Source of the DNA: Gordonia asplenii
GTDB lineage: Bacteria > Actinomycetota > Actinomycetes > Mycobacteriales > Mycobacteriaceae
Reading direction: 5' to 3'
Length of the DNA: 64,000 nucleotides
Assembly: GCF_012933505.1 (NCBI RefSeq)
Contig: NZ_JABBNB010000024.1
Location: 1 to 64,000 of the forward strand
A program made the position numbers and the translations under genes. This document shows, piece by piece, positions 33,397 to 40,691 of this stretch. The notes under the pieces were generated by a model, which was not told the DNA's origin, made no database searches, and saw only the letters and a program-made list of their open reading frames with translations. Each line of letters begins with the position of its first letter. Position 1 is the first letter of the stretch.

Positions 33397-34579
33397 GGGG
33401 CACCTCTCGCCACGGTCCGGAATCGACGCGCGGGTCGCCGGGCAGACCCAGCACCCGTTCGCCGAGAATGTTGCGGAGCACCTCGGAGGTGCCGCCCTCG
33501 ATGGTGTTGGCGCGGGAGCGGAGGAACCTTTCCTGCACGGTGGCGCCCGTATTCGAGTCGGCCGGGCCGATGTGGCGCATCGTGTAGTCGTCGTAGAGCG
33601 TGCCGTCGGGGCCCAGGAGGTCGAGACAGAACTCGTAGACCCGCTGATTCAGTTCGGCACCGACGAGCTTGCCGATGGATCCTTCCGGACCGGGTCCCTG
33701 CGCGGTCGCGGTTGCGTGCGCACGTTGAGCGGTGAGCCGCTGTGCCTCCGACCGCAGCCAGAGTTGAGTCAGTCGGTCACGACGGACTGGGCTGCGACGA
33801 TCCGGCCGCTGCGCCCATAGTGCGACGGCGTCGGAGATCGTGCCGTCACCACGCCGCGAGCCGCTCGCGCCGATCGAGCTACGTTCGTTCATCAACGTCG
33901 TCATCGCGACACGCCAGCCCGCGCCGACGGCACCGAGCCGGTGCGCGTCGGGGATACGGACGTCGCTGAGGAAGACCTCGTTGAACTCGGCCTGGCCGGT
34001 CATCTGCCGGAGCGGCCGCGTCTGCACACCGGACGCATGCATGTCGACGACGAAGTACGTGAGCCCCTTGTGTTTCGGCGCGTCGGGGTCGGTGCGCGCC
34101 AGCAGCAGGGCCCAGCGCGCGCAGTGTGCCAGGGTGGTCCACACCTTCTGCCCGTTCACCACCCATTCGTCACCGTCGCGCACCGCCGATGTGGCGAGCC
34201 CGGCGAGGTCGGAGCCGGCGCCCGGCTCGGAGAACAACTGGCACCAGATGTCCTGTGCGGTGGCGAGCGGATGCAGCCACCGACGCTTCTGTTCGTCGGA
34301 CTGCGCGTGTTCGCACAGCGTCGGCGCGGCCATGCCGGTCCCGATGGGATTGAGCGACACCAGTGAAGGCGCGCCGGCTTCGGCGAAGATCGCGTCGACG
34401 ACCGGCTGCAGGCCCCGGGCGATGCCCCGGCCGCCGAGGCCGGCCGGAAAGTGGACCCAGGTGAGGCCGGCGTCGAAGGCGGCTTCGAGGAACTCGTCTG
34501 CGGAGACCGCGTGGGGATCATGGCTGCGCACGAGAGCGCGCGCGGCCGCGGCCACCTCGGTGGCGGCGTCGGTGATCAC
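33389..34579 (-). CDS. Acyl-CoA dehydrogenase (FadE-like), subunit B
   Basis: About 396 residues. It carries the strong FAD-binding signatures QLFSEPGAGSDLAGLATSAV and GDEWVVNGQKVWTTLAHCAR, FNEVFLSDVRIPD, and the C-terminal EGGTSEVLRNILGERVLGLP. It appears to be the flavin-binding partner of the overlapping gene downstream. GTG 34579 was chosen because GGCGGA precedes it and it begins 13 nt after the upstream stop; a longer reading would overlap that gene. Part of the leftward operon from 35126 to 31097. Confidence 0.88.
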   Translation of the reverse strand: MITDAATEVAAAARALVRSHDPHAVSADEFLEAAFDAGLTWVHFPAGLGGRGIARGLQPVVDAIFAEAGAPSLVSLNPIGTGMAAPTLCEHAQSDEQKRRWLHPLATAQDIWCQLFSEPGAGSDLAGLATSAVRDGDEWVVNGQKVWTTLAHCARWALLLARTDPDAPKHKGLTYFVVDMHASGVQTRPLRQMTGQAEFNEVFLSDVRIPDAHRLGAVGAGWRVAMTTLMNERSSIGASGSRRGDGTISDAVALWAQRPDRRSPVRRDRLTQLWLRSEAQRLTAQRAHATATAQGPGPEGSIGKLVGAELNQRVYEFCLDLLGPDGTLYDDYTMRHIGPADSNTGATVQERFLRSRANTIEGGTSEVLRNILGERVLGLPGDPRVDSGPWREVPRG

Positions 34580-34592
34580 CGCGGTTCCGCCG

Positions 34593-35126
34593 TCAGCTGG
34601 CGGCACGGGTCGGATCGATGGTCTTGCCCGCCGCCTCGGCATATTTGTAGGCGTCGTGCTTGGCGATGGTCGGCGCGCTCGCGTCGATTCGGGAGACGCC
34701 GGGCAGGCTCTCGAAGTCGGGGCCGAGCTGTTCGGACATCATCTTGCCGAAGTTCGGGTCCATGTACATCCGCTCCCCGGAGATGAGTTTGAGGGCGGGA
34801 TCGAACGCCATCACCACCAGGTACAGGCCGTTGACCCGCTCACCGTCGAGGTTGTTGAACGACATGTGTGCCTCCCGCAGGAGTGTGTTGCTGGCGACCG
34901 CGTGCACTCGCTTCTCAGCGGCGACGTCGCGGCTCTGGTTCGGCAGAATGCGGCGATATGTTTCTCGAACGGCGTCGATGCCGTCGATGGCCAGGCCGAG
35001 CGAGGCGAGTTCGTAATGCGGGTTGGGCGCGAGTGTCGCCAGTGTGGCCTCCACGTCCATTTCCAGCTCGGCGATCTCGTGCACGAGCAAGATCTCTTCC
35101 ATTTCCTTCTTACTGAGTTCGGTCAT
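34593..35126 (-). CDS. SnoaL-like (NTF2-fold) protein, second copy
   Basis: A 177-residue NTF2-fold protein related to 31097-31603: EMEEILLVHEIAELEMDVEATLATLAPNPHYEL aligns with that protein's start, and both have DAV-ETYRR and SGERMYMD-like segments. ATG 35126 has AGAAGGAAC upstream; a longer reading would run into the promoter region. It is first gene of a leftward operon with two acyl-CoA dehydrogenases. A pair of related cones suggests either a heterodimer or two successive steps on similar substrates. No catalytic residue can be assigned. Confidence 0.72.
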   Translation of the reverse strand: MTELSKKEMEEILLVHEIAELEMDVEATLATLAPNPHYELASLGLAIDGIDAVRETYRRILPNQSRDVAAEKRVHAVASNTLLREAHMSFNNLDGERVNGLYLVVMAFDPALKLISGERMYMDPNFGKMMSEQLGPDFESLPGVSRIDASAPTIAKHDAYKYAEAAGKTIDPTRAAS

Positions 35127-35345
35127 GACCGTTCCTTCTGACTTGCTGGTGGGCTGTGCTGTATCGCGATTTTGACTATTGCTGATATGGCGGAAGTGAA
35201 CTGACCGAGTGTGTCTCGGCAAGCGTCGCCCGGTCGCGGAAAGTAGATTGTGCTAGTACGGCAATGAGTGCCGCAACGATTTTGTTGAAGGCTGCAATTA
35301 TTGATCGTTCACGTCGGAACGTAGGGGACTGGTGGTCGAATCCAC

Positions 35346-35365
35346 TCTAGATAGAACAATCTAGA
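35346..35365. promoter_or_regulatory. TAGAT-type palindrome, site 1 of the SnoaL/VOC divergent promoter
   Basis: TCTAGATAGAACAATCTAGA has 7-bp perfect outer arms. The 16-mer TAGATAGAACAATCTA inside it differs from the one at 35679 in one base. It lies in the 660-bp gap 35127-35788, which contains no credible gene and seems purely regulatory; the site is 220 bp upstream of the leftward SnoaL-like gene. Confidence 0.65.
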
Positions 35366-35644
35366 AAGAAGATACGATTGCGAAATCATGGTGTCAACCC
35401 ATGGTGCGGGACGGGCCCGCGGCGGCGCGACCGCCGATTGTCGGTGGTTCGCGCCGGGCTGCGCCGGTTTGTCGGCTGCAGGAGTGATCGTGCTCACGCT
35501 TGACTGGGGACAGCGACTGCGCTCCCGTCGACCGGCGGCGGCGTCCCTAGCGCGGCGGTCTTGTAGAAATACTATGTGCCATAGGAGATTTCGATGCAAT
35601 TCGGGCACAGAGCAGAGGCGAACCGAAGTGTCGGAGCCCAAGGG

Positions 35645-35673
35645 TTGACGTGACGGGGGCCACATGCTTAGTC
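35645..35673 (+). promoter_or_regulatory. Probable promoter for the VOC-amidohydrolase-LLM operon
   Basis: TTGACG (35645-35650) and TTAGTC (35668-35673) are separated by 17 bp. The surrounding sequence (TTGACGTGA, then CACATGCTTA) parallels the promoter at 40527. The TAGAT-type palindrome begins six bases after the -10 region, covering the expected transcription start. Confidence 0.5.
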
Positions 35674-35678
35674 TGGGC

Positions 35679-35696
35679 TAGATAGATCAATCTATC
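35679..35696. promoter_or_regulatory. TAGAT-type palindrome, site 2 of the SnoaL/VOC divergent promoter
   Basis: TAGATAGATCAATCTATC contains the perfect palindrome GATAGATCAATCTATC (7-bp arms, 2-nt centre). It sits at the predicted +1 region of the rightward promoter, as expected for a repressor site. Confidence 0.7.
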
Positions 35697-35788
35697 GCCC
35701 CCGACGTGCGGCTCGCGGACACAGAACCCCCGGCCCTGGCGCGATCAGCTACTCGAAGTCGGCGGGCTCGATGAAAGCGGAGGCAGAG

Positions 35789-36241
35789 ATGGGAATTCAA
35801 CGAGTTGGCCACGTGGTCGTGAAAATGCGCGACTTGGAGGAGGCGAAGCGATTCTACGGCGGAATCCTGGGTATGACGATCTCGTCGGAATCGCCGATCG
35901 CGATCTTCTTCCGGTTCGGCGACTATCACCACGATATCGGCGTGTTCAAAGTCGACGAGAATGCTGAATCGCCGAGTGAGGGGTCGGTGGGCCTGCTGCA
36001 TTTCGCGCTGGTCGTCGACAGTGAAGCGGCACTCTTGGAGACGTATGAGCATCTCAAGGCGCAGGGCGTCACCATCGAGGCGACTTTCGATCACGGAATG
36101 ACGCACAGCCTGTATGTATATGACCCGGATGGCAATGCGATCGAAATCTATTGCGAGGTGCCGGAATACGACTGGCGCGCCAATGACGATTTCGTCGGGC
36201 ATCTGTTGCCGCTGGATCTCGAAGCAGCAGTCGGCGCCTGA
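35789..36241 (+). CDS. VOC-family protein (glyoxalase/extradiol dioxygenase-like)
   Basis: A 150-residue single VOC module pair. It opens GIQRVGHVVVKMRDLEEAKRFYGGILGM, with His in the first metal-ligand strand, then LLHFALVVDSEAALLETYEHL and ends the fold with YVYDPDGNAIEIYCEVPEYDW, where the Glu is a typical metal ligand. The ATG at 35789 is preferred over one six codons earlier because GGAGG lies at ideal spacing. It is first gene of an operon with an amidohydrolase and an LLM oxidoreductase. Dioxygenase, isomerase or resistance roles are all possible for this fold. Confidence 0.8.
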   Translation: MGIQRVGHVVVKMRDLEEAKRFYGGILGMTISSESPIAIFFRFGDYHHDIGVFKVDENAESPSEGSVGLLHFALVVDSEAALLETYEHLKAQGVTIEATFDHGMTHSLYVYDPDGNAIEIYCEVPEYDWRANDDFVGHLLPLDLEAAVGA

Positions 36242-36273
36242 TCTCACCGAAAATACGACACTGGAGAAATGAC

Positions 36274-37470
36274 GTGAATCTACTTGCGAACGACGTTGAC
36301 AGCCACGAGATGATTCCCGGGCACCTGCTCGGCGACGTCCTGGGCAAACCCGGCCGGATCATGGGCCGGATATTCGAGGTCGCCGACGAACTGCGACCGG
36401 ATCCGACGGCCACCAACATGCATCAGCCGGCCATCGTCGGGGACGTGAAAGAGGTTGATCCAGAGGATATTTGGAAGGTGAAGGGACCGTCGGCCCCCAG
36501 CGCCATCGATCTCGACCGACGCGTCGAGGTGCTCGACGTGATGGGCATCGAGAACCAGCTCGTATTCCCGACCACCGCGATCGCCGCGATGATGGTCGGA
36601 GGGATGAACGACATGGCATTCGAACAGCGCTTCGGTGGCGACGTCTCCATGTTCGAAGGCATGTCGCGATGGGACTTTCGCACCAGTTTCCTGAGCGCGT
36701 ACAACGACTGGGTCATCGGTGCCCCGGTGCAGGGTGACGGGCGGATCCGGATGGTCGGCATCGTGCCCACCAGTGACAGCCTCGACGAGATGATGGCGAC
36801 GGCGAAAAGGCTCGTCGATGCCGGTGTCCGCGCGGTCTACCTGCAGGCCGACCAGCCGCCCGGCGGTGTGTCGCCGGCGCATTCGTCGATGGATCCGTTC
36901 TGGCGACTGCTGGAAGAGGCCGACGTCGCCGTCACGCTGCACATCGGCACCGAGTTCGCTTTCCTCGACCCCCGATGGTCGTTCGCCGAGACCTTCCTGG
37001 ATCTGTTCCAGTCCCCGGAGATTCCGAACACGACCATTCACATGTTTGCCACGGTGCACATGGCGGTGGACAACTACCTGTCCACGATGGTGCTCGGCGG
37101 CGTCTTCGAGCGCTTCCCCCGGCTACGACTGGGGCTGCTCGAAGTCGGCGCACACTGGGTCGGCAATGCGGCGCGACGGATGGACATGTACCTCGACGTG
37201 TTCCCCGGAGCCGCCGCCGCGAAGTTCTCGCTCAAGCCGTCGGAGTTCATGGCCCGCAACGTGCGGGTGTCGCCGTTCAACTTCGAGCCGGTCGACAGGT
37301 ACATCCTCGACGACCCGAACCTCACCGACGTGTTCTGTTACTCCACCGACTACCCGCACGTCGAGGGCACCAAGGATTCGCTGAACAACATGCTCGCAAA
37401 GGTCGAGCCGCTCGGCGACGACGTCACCGCCAAGTTCTTCCGCACCAACGCGGAGTGGCTGCTGCCGTGA
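36274..37470 (+). CDS. Amidohydrolase-2 family (TIM-barrel) hydrolase/decarboxylase
   Basis: A 398-residue amidohydrolase-2 protein. The N-terminal NDVDSHEMIP is the DxH metal motif; RVEVLDVMGIENQLVFPT, the barrel strands VAVTLHIGTEF and HMFATVHMAVDN, and the late FCYSTDYPHVEG (catalytic Asp) follow in the usual order. Members act as hydrolases, lactonases or metal-dependent decarboxylases such as ACMSD, and this one could open a ring or remove a carboxyl group. The start is GTG 36274 with TGGAGA upstream. The stop overlaps the next gene (GTGA). Confidence 0.82.
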   Translation: MNLLANDVDSHEMIPGHLLGDVLGKPGRIMGRIFEVADELRPDPTATNMHQPAIVGDVKEVDPEDIWKVKGPSAPSAIDLDRRVEVLDVMGIENQLVFPTTAIAAMMVGGMNDMAFEQRFGGDVSMFEGMSRWDFRTSFLSAYNDWVIGAPVQGDGRIRMVGIVPTSDSLDEMMATAKRLVDAGVRAVYLQADQPPGGVSPAHSSMDPFWRLLEEADVAVTLHIGTEFAFLDPRWSFAETFLDLFQSPEIPNTTIHMFATVHMAVDNYLSTMVLGGVFERFPRLRLGLLEVGAHWVGNAARRMDMYLDVFPGAAAAKFSLKPSEFMARNVRVSPFNFEPVDRYILDDPNLTDVFCYSTDYPHVEGTKDSLNNMLAKVEPLGDDVTAKFFRTNAEWLLP

Positions 37471-38378
37471 CAGATCACGCGGGAACGACCAGACTCCCGG
37501 CGCCGCTCGGCGTCTGGTCGTTCCAGCTCGACGTCGCGCCCATGGCGCTCGCTCGCGACGCTGCCGCACAGCTGGAGAGTCTCGGGTTCGGGGCGCTGTG
37601 GCTGCCCGAAGCCGTTGCGCGCGAACCGTTTGCGAACGCCGCGCTGCTGTTGTCGGCAACCAGTCGGATGGTCGTGGCCACCGGCGTCGCGAATATGCAC
37701 GCGCGGACGGCGATGACGATGAACGCCGGGTGGCAGACACTGAGTGAGGCGTTCGACGGCCGTTTCCTGCTCGGCCTCGGGGTGAGTCACCAGCCGCTCG
37801 TCGAGCAGAACCATCGCGGAACGTACAGCGGCAAACCGTACAGTGCCATGGTCGACTATCTCGACGCGATGGACGCCAGCGCCTACTGGGGTGCACCGGC
37901 TGGCGCGCCGCGCCGCGTGCTCGCCGCACTCGGCCCGCGGATGCTGAGTCTGGCCGCGCAGCGCGGTGCGGGTGCGCACACCTACTTCGTGCCCGTCGAG
38001 CACACCGAGTCGGCCCGCGCCACGCTCGGCCCGGATGCGTTTCTCGCGCCGGCACAGACGGTCGTCTTCGACACCGACCCGACGTCGGCGCGCGCGAGCG
38101 CCCGCGCGTTCATGCGCCGCTACCTCGCCCTGCCCAACTACACCAACAACCTGCGCCGTCTCGGCTGGAGCGACGCTGACCTAAGCGGCGATGGCAGCGA
38201 CCGGCTGGTAGATGCGATCGTCGCCTGGGGGTCGCTGGATCAGATCGCCGCACGCGTGCAAGACCATCTCGACGCCGGCGCCGACCACGTCTGTGTGCAG
38301 GTCCACACCCCCGACCTGCACACACTGCCCCTCGCCCAGTGGCGCGAGCTGGCGTCGATAATTCCGTCGCTGCACTGA
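37467..38378 (+). CDS. LLM-class oxidoreductase, probably F420-dependent
   Basis: A 303-residue luciferase-like protein. It begins PLGVWSFQLDVAPMALARDAAAQLESLGFGALWLPEAV, with ATSRMVVATGVANMHARTAMTM and FLLGLGVSHQPLVEQ, matching the actinobacterial F420-dependent subgroup I know as TIGR03620-type. Cofactor assignment is by family resemblance. GTG 37467 overlaps the amidohydrolase stop. It would reduce or oxidise a carbonyl/alcohol on the catabolic route. The gene is followed by tandem repeats. Confidence 0.82.
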   Translation: MTDHAGTTRLPAPLGVWSFQLDVAPMALARDAAAQLESLGFGALWLPEAVAREPFANAALLLSATSRMVVATGVANMHARTAMTMNAGWQTLSEAFDGRFLLGLGVSHQPLVEQNHRGTYSGKPYSAMVDYLDAMDASAYWGAPAGAPRRVLAALGPRMLSLAAQRGAGAHTYFVPVEHTESARATLGPDAFLAPAQTVVFDTDPTSARASARAFMRRYLALPNYTNNLRRLGWSDADLSGDGSDRLVDAIVAWGSLDQIAARVQDHLDAGADHVCVQVHTPDLHTLPLAQWRELASIIPSLH

Positions 38379-38394
38379 CCCGAGCCGGTCCGCG

Positions 38395-39110
38395 TGGCCA
38401 TCCCGCGATCCCCGAGTGCCGAAGCGAGGTACGGGCGGCGCCACCCCCGCTCCCCGAGTGCCGAAGCGAGGTACGAAGCGTCGCCACCTCGCTCCCCGAG
38501 TGCCGAAGCGAGGTACGAGCTTCGGTGTAACGAGGGGTTTGGTGAGACGATGTACCCGGGCCGGGGCGGAACATCTTGGGGGAGCGAGGTTTTCGGTTCC
38601 GAGTTCGGGTCACCCCATCTCGTTACACCGACGACTCGCTGCGCTCGCGTCGGTACTCGATGAGCGGAGAGGGGCGAACGGCAAGTTTGATCGCGCCATC
38701 CCGATCCCCGAGTGCCGTAGCGAGGTACGAGCTTCGGTGTAACGAGGGGTGTGGTGAGACGACGTGCCCGGGCTGCGACGGAACATCGTGGGGGAGCGAG
38801 GTTTTCGGTTCTGAGTTCGGCGCGCCGCATCTCGTTACACCGACGGCTCGCTGCGCTCGCGTCGGTACTCGATGAGCAGAGAGGGGTGAACGGCAAGTTT
38901 GATCGCGCCACCCCGATCCCCGAGTGCCGTAGCGAGGTACGAGCTTCGGTGTAACGAGGGGTCTGGTGAGACGACGTGCCCAGGCCGCCGCGACGGAACA
39001 TCGTGGGGGAGCGAGGTTTTCGGTTCCGAGTTCGGCTCACCCCATCTCGTCACACCGACGGCTCGCTGCGCTCGCGTCGGCACTCGATGAGCGGAGAAGT
39101 CCTTCCTCCT
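38395..39110 (+). repeat. Tandem 212-bp repeats
   Basis: Units begin with a CCCCGAGTGCC segment at 38491, 38703 and 38915, a period of exactly 212 bp, preceded by short partial units from 38407. Each unit holds GTAGCGAGGTACGAGCTTCG, a TGTAACGAGGGG segment, a GGGGGAGCGAGGTTTTCGG segment and CTCGCTGCGCTCGCGTCGG. The frames reading ASVLDE- or SPSAEARYE-like peptides are repeat artefacts. Remaining sequence to 39233 shows no gene. Confidence 0.9.
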
Positions 39111-39233
39111 ACACAAGAATCGTCCCCACTGCGCTGCCCTGAGAGCCGCTGCGGTAACCCCGACATGCTGCGGAGAGGGAATCACCCCAGCGGGAAGGCG
39201 ACGCGACCAAAAGCACTCGCGCCGCCGCGCACC

Positions 39234-40286
39234 CTAGCTCACACGCAGCAGAACTTTCGATCCCGTCCCGGTGCGCAGTTGATGCAGCGCGTCGACGATG
39301 TCGTCGAGGTCACGCTCCTGCACCCAGCCGGTGGTGTCGTAGAGGCCGTCGGACATGGCGGCGATCACGGCGTCGAACTCGTCGTGTCCGTAGCCGACGG
39401 CCCCGACGATCTCCTTCTGCGTCATCATCAGCTCGGTCGGGTTGAGGTGCGTCGGATGTTCATGCAGGGATACGACGACGACCCGCCCATTCGGCGCCAG
39501 GCTGGATATGCCGGACTCCAGGGCGGCTCCGGCGCCCGCCGCCTCGATGACGACGTCGAGGCCGCCGCCGTCGGTGAGGGCGGCCACGGCCGCGGAGAGG
39601 TCGCCACCTACCGGATCGACGACCGTGGCGCCCAGCGAGGCCATCACCTCGCGTCGCTGGGCACTCGGTTCGGAGACGAGGACCTTGTCGACGCCCCGCG
39701 CCTTGAGCGCGAACCACGCACCGATCCCGATGGGGCCCGCACCGGCGACCAATGCGGTTCCACCCGGCTGGACACCGCTACGCGCCACACCGTGCCAGGC
39801 CACCGACATCGGCTCTACCAGTGCGCCGGTGAGCAGGTCGACGTCGTCGGGCAGTTTGTGAAACTGCTCTGCGTTCGCGACGACGTATTCCGACAGACCC
39901 CCGCCGATGGCGGTCGCGCCGAGGGCGCCCATGAGCGGGCAGGTCATGGGAACGCCGCGCAGGCAGGCGGGGCATTTGCCGCAGGTGGCGAACGTGGGAT
40001 GGACGGCGCCGCGGTCGCCGACCGACAAGCCGTTGACGCCCTCGCCGACTTCGACGATGGTGCCGGAGAATTCGTGGCCCAGGATCTGTGGCAGCCGGGC
40101 GCCGGTCAGCGGGTGCGGCGTGGTCAGGTCGTAGGGGACGCTGTCGAGCGCGAAGTAGAAGTGCAGGTCAGAGCCGCAGATGCCGGCATAGGCGTTGCGG
40201 ATCTTGACCTGCCCGGGGCCCGGTGTCGGCTCGGGTACGTCCTCGATGCGTACGTCCTGCTGGCCGTGGAGTCGTGCTGCCTTCAT
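39234..40286 (-). CDS. Zinc-dependent alcohol dehydrogenase, butanediol/sorbitol dehydrogenase-like
   Basis: A 350-residue MDR enzyme starting MKAARLHGQQDVRIEDVPEP. Catalytic zinc: AGICGSDLHFY (Cys) and GHEFSG (His-Glu) with the Glu in GALVEPMSVAWHG; the structural zinc loop is CGKCPACLRGVPMTC; the NAD site is VAGAGPIGIG. It matches 2,3-butanediol and related secondary-alcohol dehydrogenases. ATG 40286 was chosen over 40295 because the upstream AAGG is too close to the latter. It is divergent from the ThDP gene with a 405-bp gap holding a shared operator. Confidence 0.88.
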   Translation of the reverse strand: MKAARLHGQQDVRIEDVPEPTPGPGQVKIRNAYAGICGSDLHFYFALDSVPYDLTTPHPLTGARLPQILGHEFSGTIVEVGEGVNGLSVGDRGAVHPTFATCGKCPACLRGVPMTCPLMGALGATAIGGGLSEYVVANAEQFHKLPDDVDLLTGALVEPMSVAWHGVARSGVQPGGTALVAGAGPIGIGAWFALKARGVDKVLVSEPSAQRREVMASLGATVVDPVGGDLSAAVAALTDGGGLDVVIEAAGAGAALESGISSLAPNGRVVVVSLHEHPTHLNPTELMMTQKEIVGAVGYGHDEFDAVIAAMSDGLYDTTGWVQERDLDDIVDALHQLRTGTGSKVLLRVS

Positions 40287-40526
40287 GAGTTCCATCCTTC
40301 GTTTTGCCGACGCTGTGTCGCGGGTCTGTGCTGATTGTCGGCGGGTCCGGTCGGAGGGATAACCCGACGATCGGAGGGCATTTCGGCACCGCGGACCGCC
40401 AGTCGGTCAGGTGCGCTGTGCGACGTCCGACTGGCGGGTCGGCGAGTCGAATGCCCCGACGCCTGGCGGCTGCGGTTGGGTGCCGGCCGGACCAGACTTA
40501 TGACCACAGCAGCCGCGGCGATCGGG

Positions 40527-40555
40527 TTGACGTGATGTGCGTCATACGCTTAACT
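40527..40555 (+). promoter_or_regulatory. Probable promoter for the ThDP-AMP-ligase operon
   Basis: TTGACG (40527-40532) and TTAACT (40550-40555) are 17 bp apart. Sequence around it (TTGACGTGATG, ATACGCTTA) resembles the promoter at 35645. The palindrome at 40563 follows the -10 by seven bases. Upstream, 40330-40500 carries CGCCAG/CTGGCGG motifs and a GGACCAGACTT segment shared with 29335. Confidence 0.5.
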
Positions 40556-40562
40556 GAGTCTA

Positions 40563-40580
40563 CTAGATCAATCTATCTAG
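40563..40580. promoter_or_regulatory. TAGAT-type palindrome at the ThDP operon promoter
   Basis: CTAGATCAATCTATCTAG (6-bp perfect outer arms). Its inverse reads TAGATAGATTGATCTA over 16 bases, one base different from the site abutting the NIPSNAP gene at 49348-49363. The gap 40287-40691 contains no gene. Confidence 0.7.
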
Positions 40581-40691
40581 AGCTGGCATTGCACAACTCA
40601 GCTCCTTCCAGGCAGTCGCCAACCAGTCCACACACACGGCGATTACTAACTCCCACAACGTTTTCGACCGACACCACAGAGAAGGTTTGAC

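Noticed and set aside
35388..35648. 86-codon frame between divergent promoters
   Set aside because: Codon use and composition are not protein-like, and the region carries operators and a promoter.
38394..39090. Several overlapping 60-110 codon frames with repeated RYELRC-like peptides
   Set aside because: They are translations of the 212-bp repeat unit in different frames.
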